A stretch of DNA of 7,918 bases from Robiginitomaculum sp. Its GTDB lineage: Bacteria > Pseudomonadota > Alphaproteobacteria > Caulobacterales > Maricaulaceae. The stretch lies in the NCBI GenBank assembly GCA_016765255.1, contig JAESQI010000163.1, positions 1 through 7,918 on the forward strand, read 5' to 3'. Each line of letters opens with the position of its first letter. The stretch's first letter is position 1. This document shows, piece after piece, positions 1 through 6,438 of this stretch. The translations under genes were made by a program, and so were the position numbers. The notes under the pieces are model-generated. The model had not been told where the DNA came from and did no database searches. It worked only from the letters and a program-made list of their open reading frames with translations.

Positions 1-92
1 ACCACGGCTTCCATTTCGGCTAAAAATATATCCCGCTTTGTACGCTTCTTCTTATGAGCGTTATCCAAAGACGCAAAACTCCGCTGAACCAT
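1..92 (-). CDS. IS5-family transposase, N-terminal fragment (runs off window)
   Basis: The first 30 codons of a transposase, read leftward from ATG at 92-90. A GGAG ribosome binding site lies about 8 bases upstream. The protein begins MVQRSFASLDNA, followed by a lysine/arginine-rich stretch and then DIFLAEMEAVV. This pattern (a SFA-like start, a basic cluster, then FLxxME and hydrophobic residues) matches the N-terminus of IS5-group DDE transposases, which continue into PW and the catalytic core. The catalytic DDE residues would lie beyond the window edge, so whether the enzyme is intact cannot be judged. It catalyses cut-and-paste movement of the element in the cytoplasm. Confidence 0.8.
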   Translation of the reverse strand, partial: MVQRSFASLDNAHKKKRTKRDIFLAEMEAV

Positions 93-154
93 AATAAAAC
101 TCCAAACTGCCTGGAAAGATATAACATAAAATTCAAGGGTTGTTCAGAATTTCC
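1..154 (-). mobile_element. IS5-family insertion sequence, left end (partial)
   Basis: The outer end of an insertion sequence lies at 154 and the element runs off the left edge of the window. Read on the minus strand the terminus starts GGAAATTCTGAACAACCC, which looks like an IS5-family terminal inverted repeat. The bases just outside it (155-158) are TTAG on the minus strand, matching the YTAR target that IS5-group elements duplicate. A transposase start codon lies 62 bp inside the end, a normal distance for this family. The element cuts into a serine hydrolase gene, and the stop codon of that fragment (144-146) lies inside the IS terminus. The right end and the second target copy are outside the window, so the duplication cannot be confirmed here. 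Confidence 0.8.
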
Positions 155-407
155 CTAAGTCAGAAGTCGTTGAGTAAATTTCACTAGCGGCGACTAATTT
201 CCCGGTACGCCAAGGCTTTGTCTCTATCACCCGGTCTTCTTTCCGGTAAGGCGTAGCAAGATTTGATTTTTCATCAATTGGCAAAGTAATATAAGTTTGC
301 GTCAAATCATACGGCTTAATAACGTACTCTGTAACGAGATCATCATAAGATTGACCGCTGGTGCGCTCTAAAATATAACCCATTTTAGACGGTTTTCGTG
401 AATGCAT
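144..407 (-). pseudogene. Internal fragment of a class C beta-lactamase-like serine hydrolase
   Basis: An 87-codon open frame that is only the middle of a serine hydrolase. After a non-homologous start (MHSRKPSK) it reads MGYILERTSGQSYDDLV, which matches the region just after the YxN motif of class C-type enzymes (GYxLxExxSGxSY). It continues through a proline-containing segment (VIKPYDLTQT) to STTSDL, the usual conserved segment before the last third of the fold. The SxxK nucleophile motif and the C-terminal HxG motif are both absent. On the 3' side the gene is broken at about 155 by the IS, and the last residues GKF and the TGA are IS sequence. On the 5' side about 170 residues are missing and the frame abuts the stop of the upstream paralogue (TAATG overlap at 405-409). 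The remnant is not expected to be functional. Confidence 0.8.
155..158. repeat. Putative 4-bp target site of the IS insertion (one copy visible)
   Basis: CTAA on the plus strand (TTAG on the minus strand) sits directly outside the IS terminus and fits the YTAR target preference of IS5-group elements. Only one copy is in the window. The assignment depends on the IS end being at 154. Confidence 0.5.
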
Positions 408-1579
408 TATTTTTCTCTACTCTGTTGTTCTTCATCTTGCAATATCCGCACTACGGCTTGGTTTACATCTTGCCTTAAAACGCGCTGGTCTCTTTCTAAA
501 ATGAAAACGGCGATTGACGCATCTAGCTCAGGAAAATAGTTGACTGCTGTGGCCCAAAATCCGCCATGGCCAATGCCTTGCAGGCCGTGCACTTCAATAG
601 TAGAAAGCCCGAAGCGGTAATCAAATTTCATCCCTTGTTTTGGGTTTGCTTTGGTTTGTAGCAACAGTAATGTTTCTGGTTTGTGAAATATTTTTCCATT
701 AAATAAATACTGCATAAAAACTGCCAAATCTCTTGTTGTTGACACAAGGCCACCGCCGCCAAATAAATCAAATGATGGATCGACGGATTGCGTATCTAAC
801 CCCATGGACGTTGCATATTGATGCACTGGCGCTCTTGCTGATGGCGGGATGACTTCCAGGGACAAGAACCACGTTTCGTCCAAAGACTTACCGCGCAAAC
901 CGATTAAATATCTGATGGCGTAATAAAATGGTTTTCCTGTACTGCGCTCTAAAATTTCAGACAGCAGCAAATAATTTGTATCCGCATATGTAAACACATC
1001 ACCCGCAGCACCTAAGGGATCGCCCTTTTCCATAGCCAGCTTGATCTGCGCGTCCCGCGTCCAACGGTGCTTGGGGTTTTGTTTCGTAAATTCAAAATAA
1101 CTCAAATCGGCTGCGTAATCAAAAATACCGCTGGTATGGCTCAACAAATGCTCAACCGTTATTGTTTCCGGCTCGTAGCCATCATTTCGTAATATAGTGA
1201 TCGTTTTGGAACTCAGGAGTTTGTCAATCGTAGTTTGAACATTAAACTGCCCATCCTCTACCAAACGTAGTGTTGCCACGGCAACATAAGTTTTGGTATT
1301 GCTTGCGATCCATGCAATTGCCTTTGCATCTATGGGGGTTTTGCGAGATTTGTCAGAAAACCCTGTAGCGCCGCTCCAGGAAATATTATTACGCGGCGCT
1401 TCAACATGCACCATAATGCCTATGGCGTCGGGATGTTGTTCATAAATAGCATTGATAGCGGATTGAAATTGTATCTCGGTAGGTGCTGGAGTTGTTTTCA
1501 CGGCCATAGTGCTTTGACAGCTACTCACAAGAACGGACAAGACCACACACCACAAAAATTTAAAAACCAATTTTCTCAT
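407..1579 (-). CDS. Lipid-anchored class C beta-lactamase-like serine hydrolase
   Basis: A 390-residue exported serine hydrolase of the class C beta-lactamase / D,D-peptidase fold. The N-terminus (MRKLVFKFLW) is a lipoprotein signal with lipobox VSSC, lipidated at C21. Residue 22 is Gln, so outer-membrane sorting is likely. The nucleophile motif SNTK is at S93-K96. The second motif appears as YADTN at Y198-N202, a YSDTN variant common in uncharacterised serine hydrolases. The C-terminal triad is HGG at 338-340. An HTSGI segment at 148-152 is also typical. The length is normal for the family and both ends look complete. AGGGGA lies about 8 bases before the ATG. The gene follows the small membrane protein by 11 bp, which suggests a shared transcript. 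The substrate is unknown: members include beta-lactamases, esterases, peptidases and muropeptide enzymes, and antibiotic resistance should not be assumed. Confidence 0.9.
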   Translation of the reverse strand: MRKLVFKFLWCVVLSVLVSSCQSTMAVKTTPAPTEIQFQSAINAIYEQHPDAIGIMVHVEAPRNNISWSGATGFSDKSRKTPIDAKAIAWIASNTKTYVAVATLRLVEDGQFNVQTTIDKLLSSKTITILRNDGYEPETITVEHLLSHTSGIFDYAADLSYFEFTKQNPKHRWTRDAQIKLAMEKGDPLGAAGDVFTYADTNYLLLSEILERSTGKPFYYAIRYLIGLRGKSLDETWFLSLEVIPPSARAPVHQYATSMGLDTQSVDPSFDLFGGGGLVSTTRDLAVFMQYLFNGKIFHKPETLLLLQTKANPKQGMKFDYRFGLSTIEVHGLQGIGHGGFWATAVNYFPELDASIAVFILERDQRVLRQDVNQAVVRILQDEEQQSREK

Positions 1580-1590
1580 TATATTTTCCC

Positions 1591-1875
1591 CTACGAGTTT
1601 GCGAATTGCTTAAGCCGTTTTCTCATATACAAAAACAAGGCTGCGGATGCCAATACCGTAATAAGCCCGAGGCCATTATATAGATATTTATAAGGCAGCG
1701 TGATCGCGTCAATGCGCGCTAAAGAAATAACGATTTGCCATGTGCCCGCTGCAACAAGCCCGAAATATGTCCAAGCCATATAGTCCTGGTGTTGGGCTAG
1801 GTATTTCTTATCTCGCGTTTTTTGGTAGCGGCGGATGTAAAGCCAAGCCGGTATCAAGGTCGCAAGATTAAGCAC
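1591..1875 (-). CDS. Small multi-pass membrane protein, probably frameshifted at its 5' end
   Basis: The open frame gives 94 residues from a GTG at 1875. Hydrophobic stretches lie at about 1-14, 33-52 and 66-84, with basic loops (IRRYQKTRDKK and MRKRLKQ), so it is an inner-membrane protein with two or three helices. I do not recognise the family. The start is doubtful. A far better initiation site is ATG at 1912, directly after the upstream gene's TAA and 8 bases from AAGGAG, but that frame stops after 14 codons (MSDPWSYSYWITSA) at 1870-1868. Skipping one base near 1876 joins the two frames and completes a first membrane helix (YWIT then VLNLATLIPAWLYI), giving about 106 residues. I infer a one-base insertion (or a sequencing error), or translational restart at the GTG. 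It sits between two lipoprotein genes in the presumed operon. Confidence 0.65.
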   Translation of the reverse strand: MLNLATLIPAWLYIRRYQKTRDKKYLAQHQDYMAWTYFGLVAAGTWQIVISLARIDAITLPYKYLYNGLGLITVLASAALFLYMRKRLKQFANS

Positions 1876-1912
1876 TGGTTATCCAGTATGAGTAAGACCA
1901 TGGATCAGACAT

Positions 1913-2464
1913 TTATGGTTCTCCTTCTTTGGCGCGCTCGGGATATAAAGGTTTCGATTGTTTTATACGGCAGTCTGTAAACCATTTCATAGAGTAGCGC
2001 TGGGGTACTCTTTTTATAAAATCGCCTGAATGCGGGTAATACCAGACGGCATCGAAACTTCCGTCGGTCTTAAGGGCTGCGCGCCACTTTACGGCTTTGT
2101 CAGTGCCGCCAAATTGTTCTCGTCTTGGGTGTTCAGCCGTAGGTTCGCCCAGCACTTTTAGGTTTATTAGAAAATCGCCAATTTGAACTTCGACTTTGGA
2201 ACCGTCGCGCACAGAAATCCATATTGGCCGTGCGCTATGCTCGATTGTTCTGCTGGCGTCTGCCTTGCGCCGTGCACCCCATGCCACTTTAATATTGCAC
2301 CCCTGCCGAATGGCAGATACCAAGCGGGATTCACTGCCTTCCAAAACATCGCCTTGATTGTCATGGCTGAGCGCCAGGTGCCATTGCTCGGCTGGCTGTA
2401 CGCATCCACTTAAAAACATGAGCGTACTCACATATAGAAACGTACTTTTAGCGCTTATTACCAT
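1913..2464 (-). CDS. Hypothetical lipoprotein of unknown family
   Basis: A 183-residue lipoprotein that I do not recognise. The signal peptide ends in lipobox LSGC with C21 as the lipidated residue, and residue 22 is Val, which does not suggest inner-membrane retention. The mature part is about 160 residues, with no further membrane segment. It has many Trp residues and alternating hydrophobic stretches (IKVAWGARR, PIWISVRDG, FDAVWYY) that suggest a beta-rich fold. Two mature cysteines, C56 and C165, could form a periplasmic disulfide. The C-terminus is charged (ERAKEGEP). The start is supported by AGGGGA about 9 bases upstream of the ATG. It lies 2 bp after the Asp-box lipoprotein gene, and its stop touches the next start, so translational coupling on both sides is likely. 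A partner role with the propeller lipoprotein is an inference from context only. Confidence 0.8.
   Translation of the reverse strand: MVISAKSTFLYVSTLMFLSGCVQPAEQWHLALSHDNQGDVLEGSESRLVSAIRQGCNIKVAWGARRKADASRTIEHSARPIWISVRDGSKVEVQIGDFLINLKVLGEPTAEHPRREQFGGTDKAVKWRAALKTDGSFDAVWYYPHSGDFIKRVPQRYSMKWFTDCRIKQSKPLYPERAKEGEP
1921..1926 (-). promoter_or_regulatory. Strong ribosome binding site pointing to ATG at 1912
   Basis: AAGGAG on the minus strand lies inside the last codons of the upstream lipoprotein gene, with 8 bases to the ATG at 1912-1910. That ATG follows the upstream TAA with no gap. This is among the best Shine-Dalgarno matches in the window. It marks the original start of the small membrane protein gene, although that frame now closes after 14 codons. 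Confidence 0.6.
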
Positions 2465-2466
2465 GA

Positions 2467-3564
2467 CTATTTCCCCTCAGAATTTGTATCTTCTCTGATC
2501 AATTCTAACCGCTGCACTTGTGTGCCAATGGCATAGACATTCATCCCGTTTTCATTGGGGACAAAACTGAATTTATTGGCGGCTTTTGCGATCGGCACTG
2601 GTGTGAATGTCTTGCCGCCATCAGCCGTGTAAAACCCGCCGGCCAACGTGCCGACCCAGCCATGGTCTTTATCGACAAAACCAATGCCAAATTGCCGTGC
2701 TTTCGGCGTGGTTGTCAAAGGTATTTCCCGCCAAGTTTTACCTCCGTCCGTAGTTTTGACGATGAGTTGCACGTCGCGGTTTTGGTCATAATTTTGTACA
2801 GTCGCATAGCCGTTCATATCGTCTGGGAATGAGGCCTTCCAAATAAGCTCGACTGAACGCCCAGAGCGGTAAACATTTTTCCAAGTCTGCCCGCCGTCCA
2901 CCGTGCGCAAAATAAGCCCCTCACCGTCCATTCCGGACGCCGTACTGGCAAAGACCAATCCTGTCATGGCATCAAAAAATTTCACGTCGAGTATCATGCC
3001 TGCATGAGCTTCCATATTAATGACGGACCAATTTTCCCCGCCGTCTATAGAGCGCAATATGCCCGTTGGCCCACCCACACGCCCCGCCGCATGGATTATT
3101 GTTTGGCTCTCGGTTTTTAGAATATCTATGGCGCAAACACCTTTTATAGTTTTCCCTCCAAGTGCAACCGCTAGCCAAGTTTTACCGCCGTCATCCGTCC
3201 GGTAAAGCGGGGTTTCGTCTGTAACTCCTGGATAATAATCTGTGCCTACATTGCCAATAAAACCAGTCTGCTCATCTATAAAACCCAAGGCGCGAATAAA
3301 TGTGCCGGGGTGGCTAGCGGCAAGCACCCATGTCTCCCCGCCGTCCTCGGTAGCGTATAAATCGCCCTTACCCGTTCCGTACCAACCATGGCTTGGCGTA
3401 CTAAAGCTAATATAATCCCGTTTGCCCTTATAGGGAATTGTATCAAGGGTTTGCCAGCCATTGGAATACACCAAAGGCGTGAGCGTAAATTCACCGCCGA
3501 CGTTTTCTTGCCCGCATCCTGTCAGCGTTAACCCGAATAGTATCGATGAAATTATATGCTTCAT
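2467..3564 (-). CDS. Asp-box (BNR/Ycf48-like) beta-propeller lipoprotein
   Basis: A 365-residue lipoprotein built of repeats. The signal peptide ends in lipobox LTGC, with C17 lipidated and Gly at the next position, so it is probably sent to the outer membrane. Six Asp-box motifs of the form S/T-x-D-G-G-x-T/N-W/F start near residues 72, 123, 172, 221, 271 and 313. The first five are 49-51 residues apart, as expected for blades of a six- or seven-bladed propeller of the BNR / Ycf48-Hcf136 type. Asp boxes are structural turns. The catalytic residues of sialidases are not evident, so this is more likely a binding or scaffold protein than an enzyme. GAGGAAA before the ATG supports the start. It is followed after 2 bp by the unknown lipoprotein and preceded by a 76-bp gap after the Tat hydrolase. 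The ligand is unknown. Family assignment is firm and function is not. Confidence 0.9.
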   Translation of the reverse strand: MKHIISSILFGLTLTGCGQENVGGEFTLTPLVYSNGWQTLDTIPYKGKRDYISFSTPSHGWYGTGKGDLYATEDGGETWVLAASHPGTFIRALGFIDEQTGFIGNVGTDYYPGVTDETPLYRTDDGGKTWLAVALGGKTIKGVCAIDILKTESQTIIHAAGRVGGPTGILRSIDGGENWSVINMEAHAGMILDVKFFDAMTGLVFASTASGMDGEGLILRTVDGGQTWKNVYRSGRSVELIWKASFPDDMNGYATVQNYDQNRDVQLIVKTTDGGKTWREIPLTTTPKARQFGIGFVDKDHGWVGTLAGGFYTADGGKTFTPVPIAKAANKFSFVPNENGMNVYAIGTQVQRLELIREDTNSEGK

Positions 3565-3640
3565 ATTTTCCTCATTCGTATGTTATTTCCCCGTCGTCGC
3601 CATGCCATTCGCCTTCGAAAATTATCTGTATGAACAGTGT

Positions 3641-4804
3641 TTAAGATTCTGGTGCCGCAATCAATAATTCTCGAAGTTGCTCATGCAAGCTGGCAGTGCC
3701 TCGAAATGAATTCGACAGTATGACGGCTGTTGTTTGCGTGCGCGGCGCAAAAATAAGGTATGAACCAAATCCCTCTATAAGGCCTGCATGAGAATAAAAC
3801 CGTTCGCCGGATTGCACCCATGTGTTGATACCAAGCCCATACCCCATTTCTGTTACTTCAGGGGGGTGGATTTCTGGCACACCACCTGACGCAACATAAA
3901 GTGCATCGCCAACCGGACGGTCATCGGTAGTAGTTGCATGGCTTGTCATGGCAGCAAGACTAAGAGAGCTAAGAAAATGCCCATGAAAAACCGCGTCACT
4001 AAATGCGAGGAGATCATGAAGAGTCGATCTTAATCCCCCTGCTGCAAACGGCAGACTAATCGACTTAGCGCGCAAAAGCGAACCACCTATGCTTTGATAT
4101 CCTTTGGCCCAAAGCGGGCTGCGCAAAGCTGGGTTTTCAATTTCGGTAGCGCCAGCCCCTACTTTTGAAAGCACCAAACGTTTTACGGCATCATTATAAG
4201 AAGTATGCGTAACCCGCTCGATAATTTCTCCAAGCAGCAAGTAACCACTGTTCGAATAATCCCATTGTGTGCCTGGATCAAATAAATATACGACATTCAT
4301 TTTTGCCAACCATTGATGCGCAAGTCCACTGCTCATAAAATCATCGGGGGCTGTGTGCGGCAATCGTCCCCACCAATTCGGTATACCTGATGTGTGCGTA
4401 AGTAATTGATAAATTGTCACCTCTTTGGCGCGCGGAAATTTTGGGAAATATGTATCTATTGTGGTATCAAACGACAATTCCCCGATTTCGATCAATTTCA
4501 AAATACATGCAGCCGTTATCGGTTTTGTTATTGAAGCAATACGAAACTGTGTATCCTTGGTAATCGGTTTTTTTAATTCAATATCTGCCATGCCATGATA
4601 AACGCTTTGCCGAAATCCTTTCGTACTGACCCCAATGGCAATCCCTGCAATATCTCCCTTTTTCACAAGTGCCGCCCCGCGCTCGGATAAGTTATTAATA
4701 GCCGATTTCCTCCACAGGTGAGCGCCATGGCCGTATGCATTACTCCTAAATAGGAGCGGCACAGATGCGGATGCGAGAAAACTACGTCGGTTTAAAAGGG
4801 GCAT
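3641..4804 (-). CDS. Tat-exported class C beta-lactamase-like serine hydrolase
   Basis: A periplasmic serine hydrolase of 387 residues from ATG at 4804 (391 from GTG at 4816; numbers below use the longer form). The N-terminus holds a twin-arginine signal, NRRSFLA at residues 9-15, then a hydrophobic segment, so it is exported folded. Nucleophile motif SITK is at S95-K98, the YSN motif at Y187-N189, and the C-terminal HAG triad at 343-345. HTSGIPNWW at 141-149 and AAGGLRST at 258-265 are also family hallmarks. All catalytic motifs are intact, unlike the fragment at 144-407. Neither start has a clear Shine-Dalgarno. I prefer the ATG because it leaves a normal Tat leader. It lies about 50 bp after the MBL-like gene and may share its transcript. 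The substrate could be a beta-lactam, peptidoglycan peptide or ester, and the sequence does not decide. Confidence 0.9.
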   Translation of the reverse strand: MPLLNRRSFLASASVPLLFRSNAYGHGAHLWRKSAINNLSERGAALVKKGDIAGIAIGVSTKGFRQSVYHGMADIELKKPITKDTQFRIASITKPITAACILKLIEIGELSFDTTIDTYFPKFPRAKEVTIYQLLTHTSGIPNWWGRLPHTAPDDFMSSGLAHQWLAKMNVVYLFDPGTQWDYSNSGYLLLGEIIERVTHTSYNDAVKRLVLSKVGAGATEIENPALRSPLWAKGYQSIGGSLLRAKSISLPFAAGGLRSTLHDLLAFSDAVFHGHFLSSLSLAAMTSHATTTDDRPVGDALYVASGGVPEIHPPEVTEMGYGLGINTWVQSGERFYSHAGLIEGFGSYLIFAPRTQTTAVILSNSFRGTASLHEQLRELLIAAPES

Positions 4805-4853
4805 TTTGTGTATCACTTTTAGTTGTTGTGTTTACTTATGAATATATGTTTCA

Positions 4854-6323
4854 TCAAAACCCCTTACATATCTGCCGTTTCGGTGGACAATATTTTGGCT
4901 TATGGGCTTTGATGGCCATTTCAAAATTTGCCCATGTTTCTGGCCTGCGCGATTCTGCATCAATGAAGGTGTCTATATCAAGCCCCTTCCTTTTAAGCGC
5001 ATTATAGAGTGTCACGGCGCTATTTTTTGTATAAAATACTTCGCTGGCATATGGATTTACATAGTGCTCTGTTTGAAACAGGAGTTTATCCGCGGCGCTA
5101 TAGGCCACGAGCACATTTTCGGCATGGCCAGTTGAGAGATTGATAAATTGAATGTCACCGACTTGAAAAACGTCGTCCACATATTCAATCTTTGAGGGTG
5201 CATCAAATTCGGCAAGTAATCTCTCAAGCGTAGGCTTCGAACCGGGCGTAGCGATAAGGGTAGCGCCCAATTTTACTGCGTCTACCGCTCCCATACTCTC
5301 CCCTTCATGATGGTCTGTAACTAAAAGGTAAGTAAGCGGTTTCGTAGATTTGGTTTCGGCCTTGTAAGCTGCGAATTTATCAGCAAGACCAGCATATGCA
5401 CCAAGCCCCACTATATAATCACCCATATCAATAAATGTTGTATAGCGACCGTCTTGGCCAACATGATGGCTGCGAGCCGAAATACGGTCGGCAGTCATCT
5501 CTGACGTATCCATACGGGCTGGTTCTTTTACAATACCCGCATCAAGTTTAAAATCGTTTCTATCGGCCTTCGCATTTAAAACAACTTTCCTGTTAAAAGA
5601 ATACTGCAACAAATCCGCACCAATAAACACTGTGCTCTCTTGGGCAAAGACGACACCTTTTTTCTTCGTGTGATCATTAAATGTGTAGCTGACAATTATG
5701 CTGTCATCGCCCTCTCCAACCGTGCGCGCCATTTTGGAAATATATCCTGTGTTTTTGTTGATATAAAGATCAAGTGGCGGAGAGCTCGGAAAATCTATTG
5801 AAATAATATTATGCGGCTCGCCCTGCCAAAATTTTTGCCCTTTGTCTTTTGCCCTTGCACGGTTTTCAATTAGTGCATTTGCTAACAATGTATCTGACCC
5901 TCGTATGGCGGCGCCAAAGAATGCATAATAACTACCATTTGGCCTAGGTATATAAGTGCTATTGCCGTATTCAATCATGATAAATTCGTCTTCATGTTTA
6001 AATTCACGGGCATGATTATGGTTCCCGGAAAAATTTGTATAATATTCACCACTGCCTTTCTTGTTTTTTAAATCAAAAACAAAAGACCTACGGCCATGGG
6101 TAAATTGATTGAACGCAGGACTGAATGCATGATCTGCATAATTGATCCGTATATCCTCTTCCACACGAACCGTCCGCGCATTGTTCAATTTTTCCACGCC
6201 GTACACATGTGCCACCTTGTCAATGATTGGCGTTAAGCGTTCTGGTTCTTGTGCAAATGATATATTGAAAGATGATAATATTGCTGATGCGCATATGGTT
6301 ATAAATTTTATAAACTTGTACAT
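4854..6323 (-). CDS. Exported MBL-fold protein with degenerate metal site
   Basis: A 489-residue secreted protein. A Sec signal peptide covers about residues 1-24 (cleavage near SFA-QEP). Residues 45-270 look like a LolA/LppX-type beta-sheet domain, with features such as LDLYINKNTGYISKM and a later FKLDAG segment. Residues 285-475 align with the metallo-beta-lactamase fold, but the usual THxHxDH signature is replaced by TDHHEGE at 336-342. The first His is Asp, the Asp is Gly and the last His is Glu. H400 in STGHAEN is kept, while the bridging Asp becomes E419 (QTEHY), and the final His seems absent in DAESRRP. Normal zinc hydrolase activity is therefore doubtful. The ATG has GAGGG 4 bases upstream. 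A perfect palindrome and a likely promoter lie just before it, so this may be the first gene of the regulated operon. The domain split is inferred by eye. Confidence 0.82.
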   Translation of the reverse strand: MYKFIKFITICASAILSSFNISFAQEPERLTPIIDKVAHVYGVEKLNNARTVRVEEDIRINYADHAFSPAFNQFTHGRRSFVFDLKNKKGSGEYYTNFSGNHNHAREFKHEDEFIMIEYGNSTYIPRPNGSYYAFFGAAIRGSDTLLANALIENRARAKDKGQKFWQGEPHNIISIDFPSSPPLDLYINKNTGYISKMARTVGEGDDSIIVSYTFNDHTKKKGVVFAQESTVFIGADLLQYSFNRKVVLNAKADRNDFKLDAGIVKEPARMDTSEMTADRISARSHHVGQDGRYTTFIDMGDYIVGLGAYAGLADKFAAYKAETKSTKPLTYLLVTDHHEGESMGAVDAVKLGATLIATPGSKPTLERLLAEFDAPSKIEYVDDVFQVGDIQFINLSTGHAENVLVAYSAADKLLFQTEHYVNPYASEVFYTKNSAVTLYNALKRKGLDIDTFIDAESRRPETWANFEMAIKAHKPKYCPPKRQICKGF

Positions 6324-6327
6324 TTGA

Positions 6328-6332
6328 CCCTC
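6328..6332 (-). promoter_or_regulatory. Ribosome binding site of the MBL-like gene
   Basis: GAGGG on the minus strand, 4 bases before the ATG at 6323. The spacing is rather short. An overlapping ATG at 6333-6331 is out of frame and unlikely to be used. Confidence 0.5.
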
Positions 6333-6340
6333 ATGTTTAC

Positions 6341-6360
6341 ATTACGTCATATGACGTAAT
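6341..6360. promoter_or_regulatory. Perfect 20-bp palindrome, candidate operator
   Basis: ATTACGTCAT is followed directly by its exact reverse complement, giving two inverted TGACGTAAT half-sites. It lies 17 bp upstream of the MBL-like start codon, in the gap after the regulator gene. It is downstream of the promoter proposed at 6371-6399, where a bound repressor would block transcription. The symmetry fits a dimeric repressor such as a TetR or MarR type. AraC proteins more often bind direct repeats, so the neighbouring regulator is not the obvious reader. It could also fold as a hairpin in the mRNA leader. Confidence 0.6.
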
Positions 6361-6370
6361 TTGAATGAAA

Positions 6371-6399
6371 ATCTTATGAAAACCAAAGTTATATGTCTC
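6371..6399 (-). promoter_or_regulatory. Possible sigma-70-type promoter for the MBL-like gene
   Basis: On the minus strand GAGACA (6399-6394) and TAAGAT (6376-6371) are separated by 17 bp, each matching four of six consensus bases. Transcription would start near 6364, right at the palindrome. The region is AT-rich and lies in the only sizeable gap between the regulator and the downstream genes. The match is modest and the assignment rests partly on position. Confidence 0.3.
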
Positions 6400-6438
6400 A
6401 TTGAATACGCGGAAAACCTGACTGAATCCGCAACCTAT

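Noticed and set aside
1406..1693. Plus-strand 95-codon frame
   Set aside because: It is antisense to the serine hydrolase and the small membrane protein, has no family features, and is a shadow of those genes.
2518..2832. Plus-strand 104-codon frame
   Set aside because: It lies entirely antisense to the Asp-box propeller gene, whose repeats are clear. There is no ribosome binding site or recognisable motif.
407..4804. Reading the serine hydrolases as antibiotic-resistance beta-lactamases
   Set aside because: The motifs identify the fold only. The family includes many esterases and peptidases, and nothing here shows beta-lactam hydrolysis.
4805..4816. GTG start at 4816 for the Tat hydrolase
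   Set aside because: It adds four residues with no better ribosome binding site. It remains possible, but ATG at 4804 leaves a normal Tat leader.
4819..4854. Tiny ORF (MKHIFISKHNN) overlapping the MBL-like stop as TGATG
   Set aside because: Eleven codons, out of frame with the next gene and without support. It is probably chance in a short AT-rich gap.
4765..5007. Plus-strand 80-codon frame with a hydrophobic stretch
   Set aside because: It overlaps the ends of two well-supported minus-strand genes, and its hydrophobicity is explained by antisense reading.
6409..6431. Short inverted repeat GCGGA/TCCGC just after the regulator stop, as a terminator
   Set aside because: The stem is only 5 bp with a 13-nt loop and no T-tract follows on the minus strand, so it does not support an intrinsic terminator.
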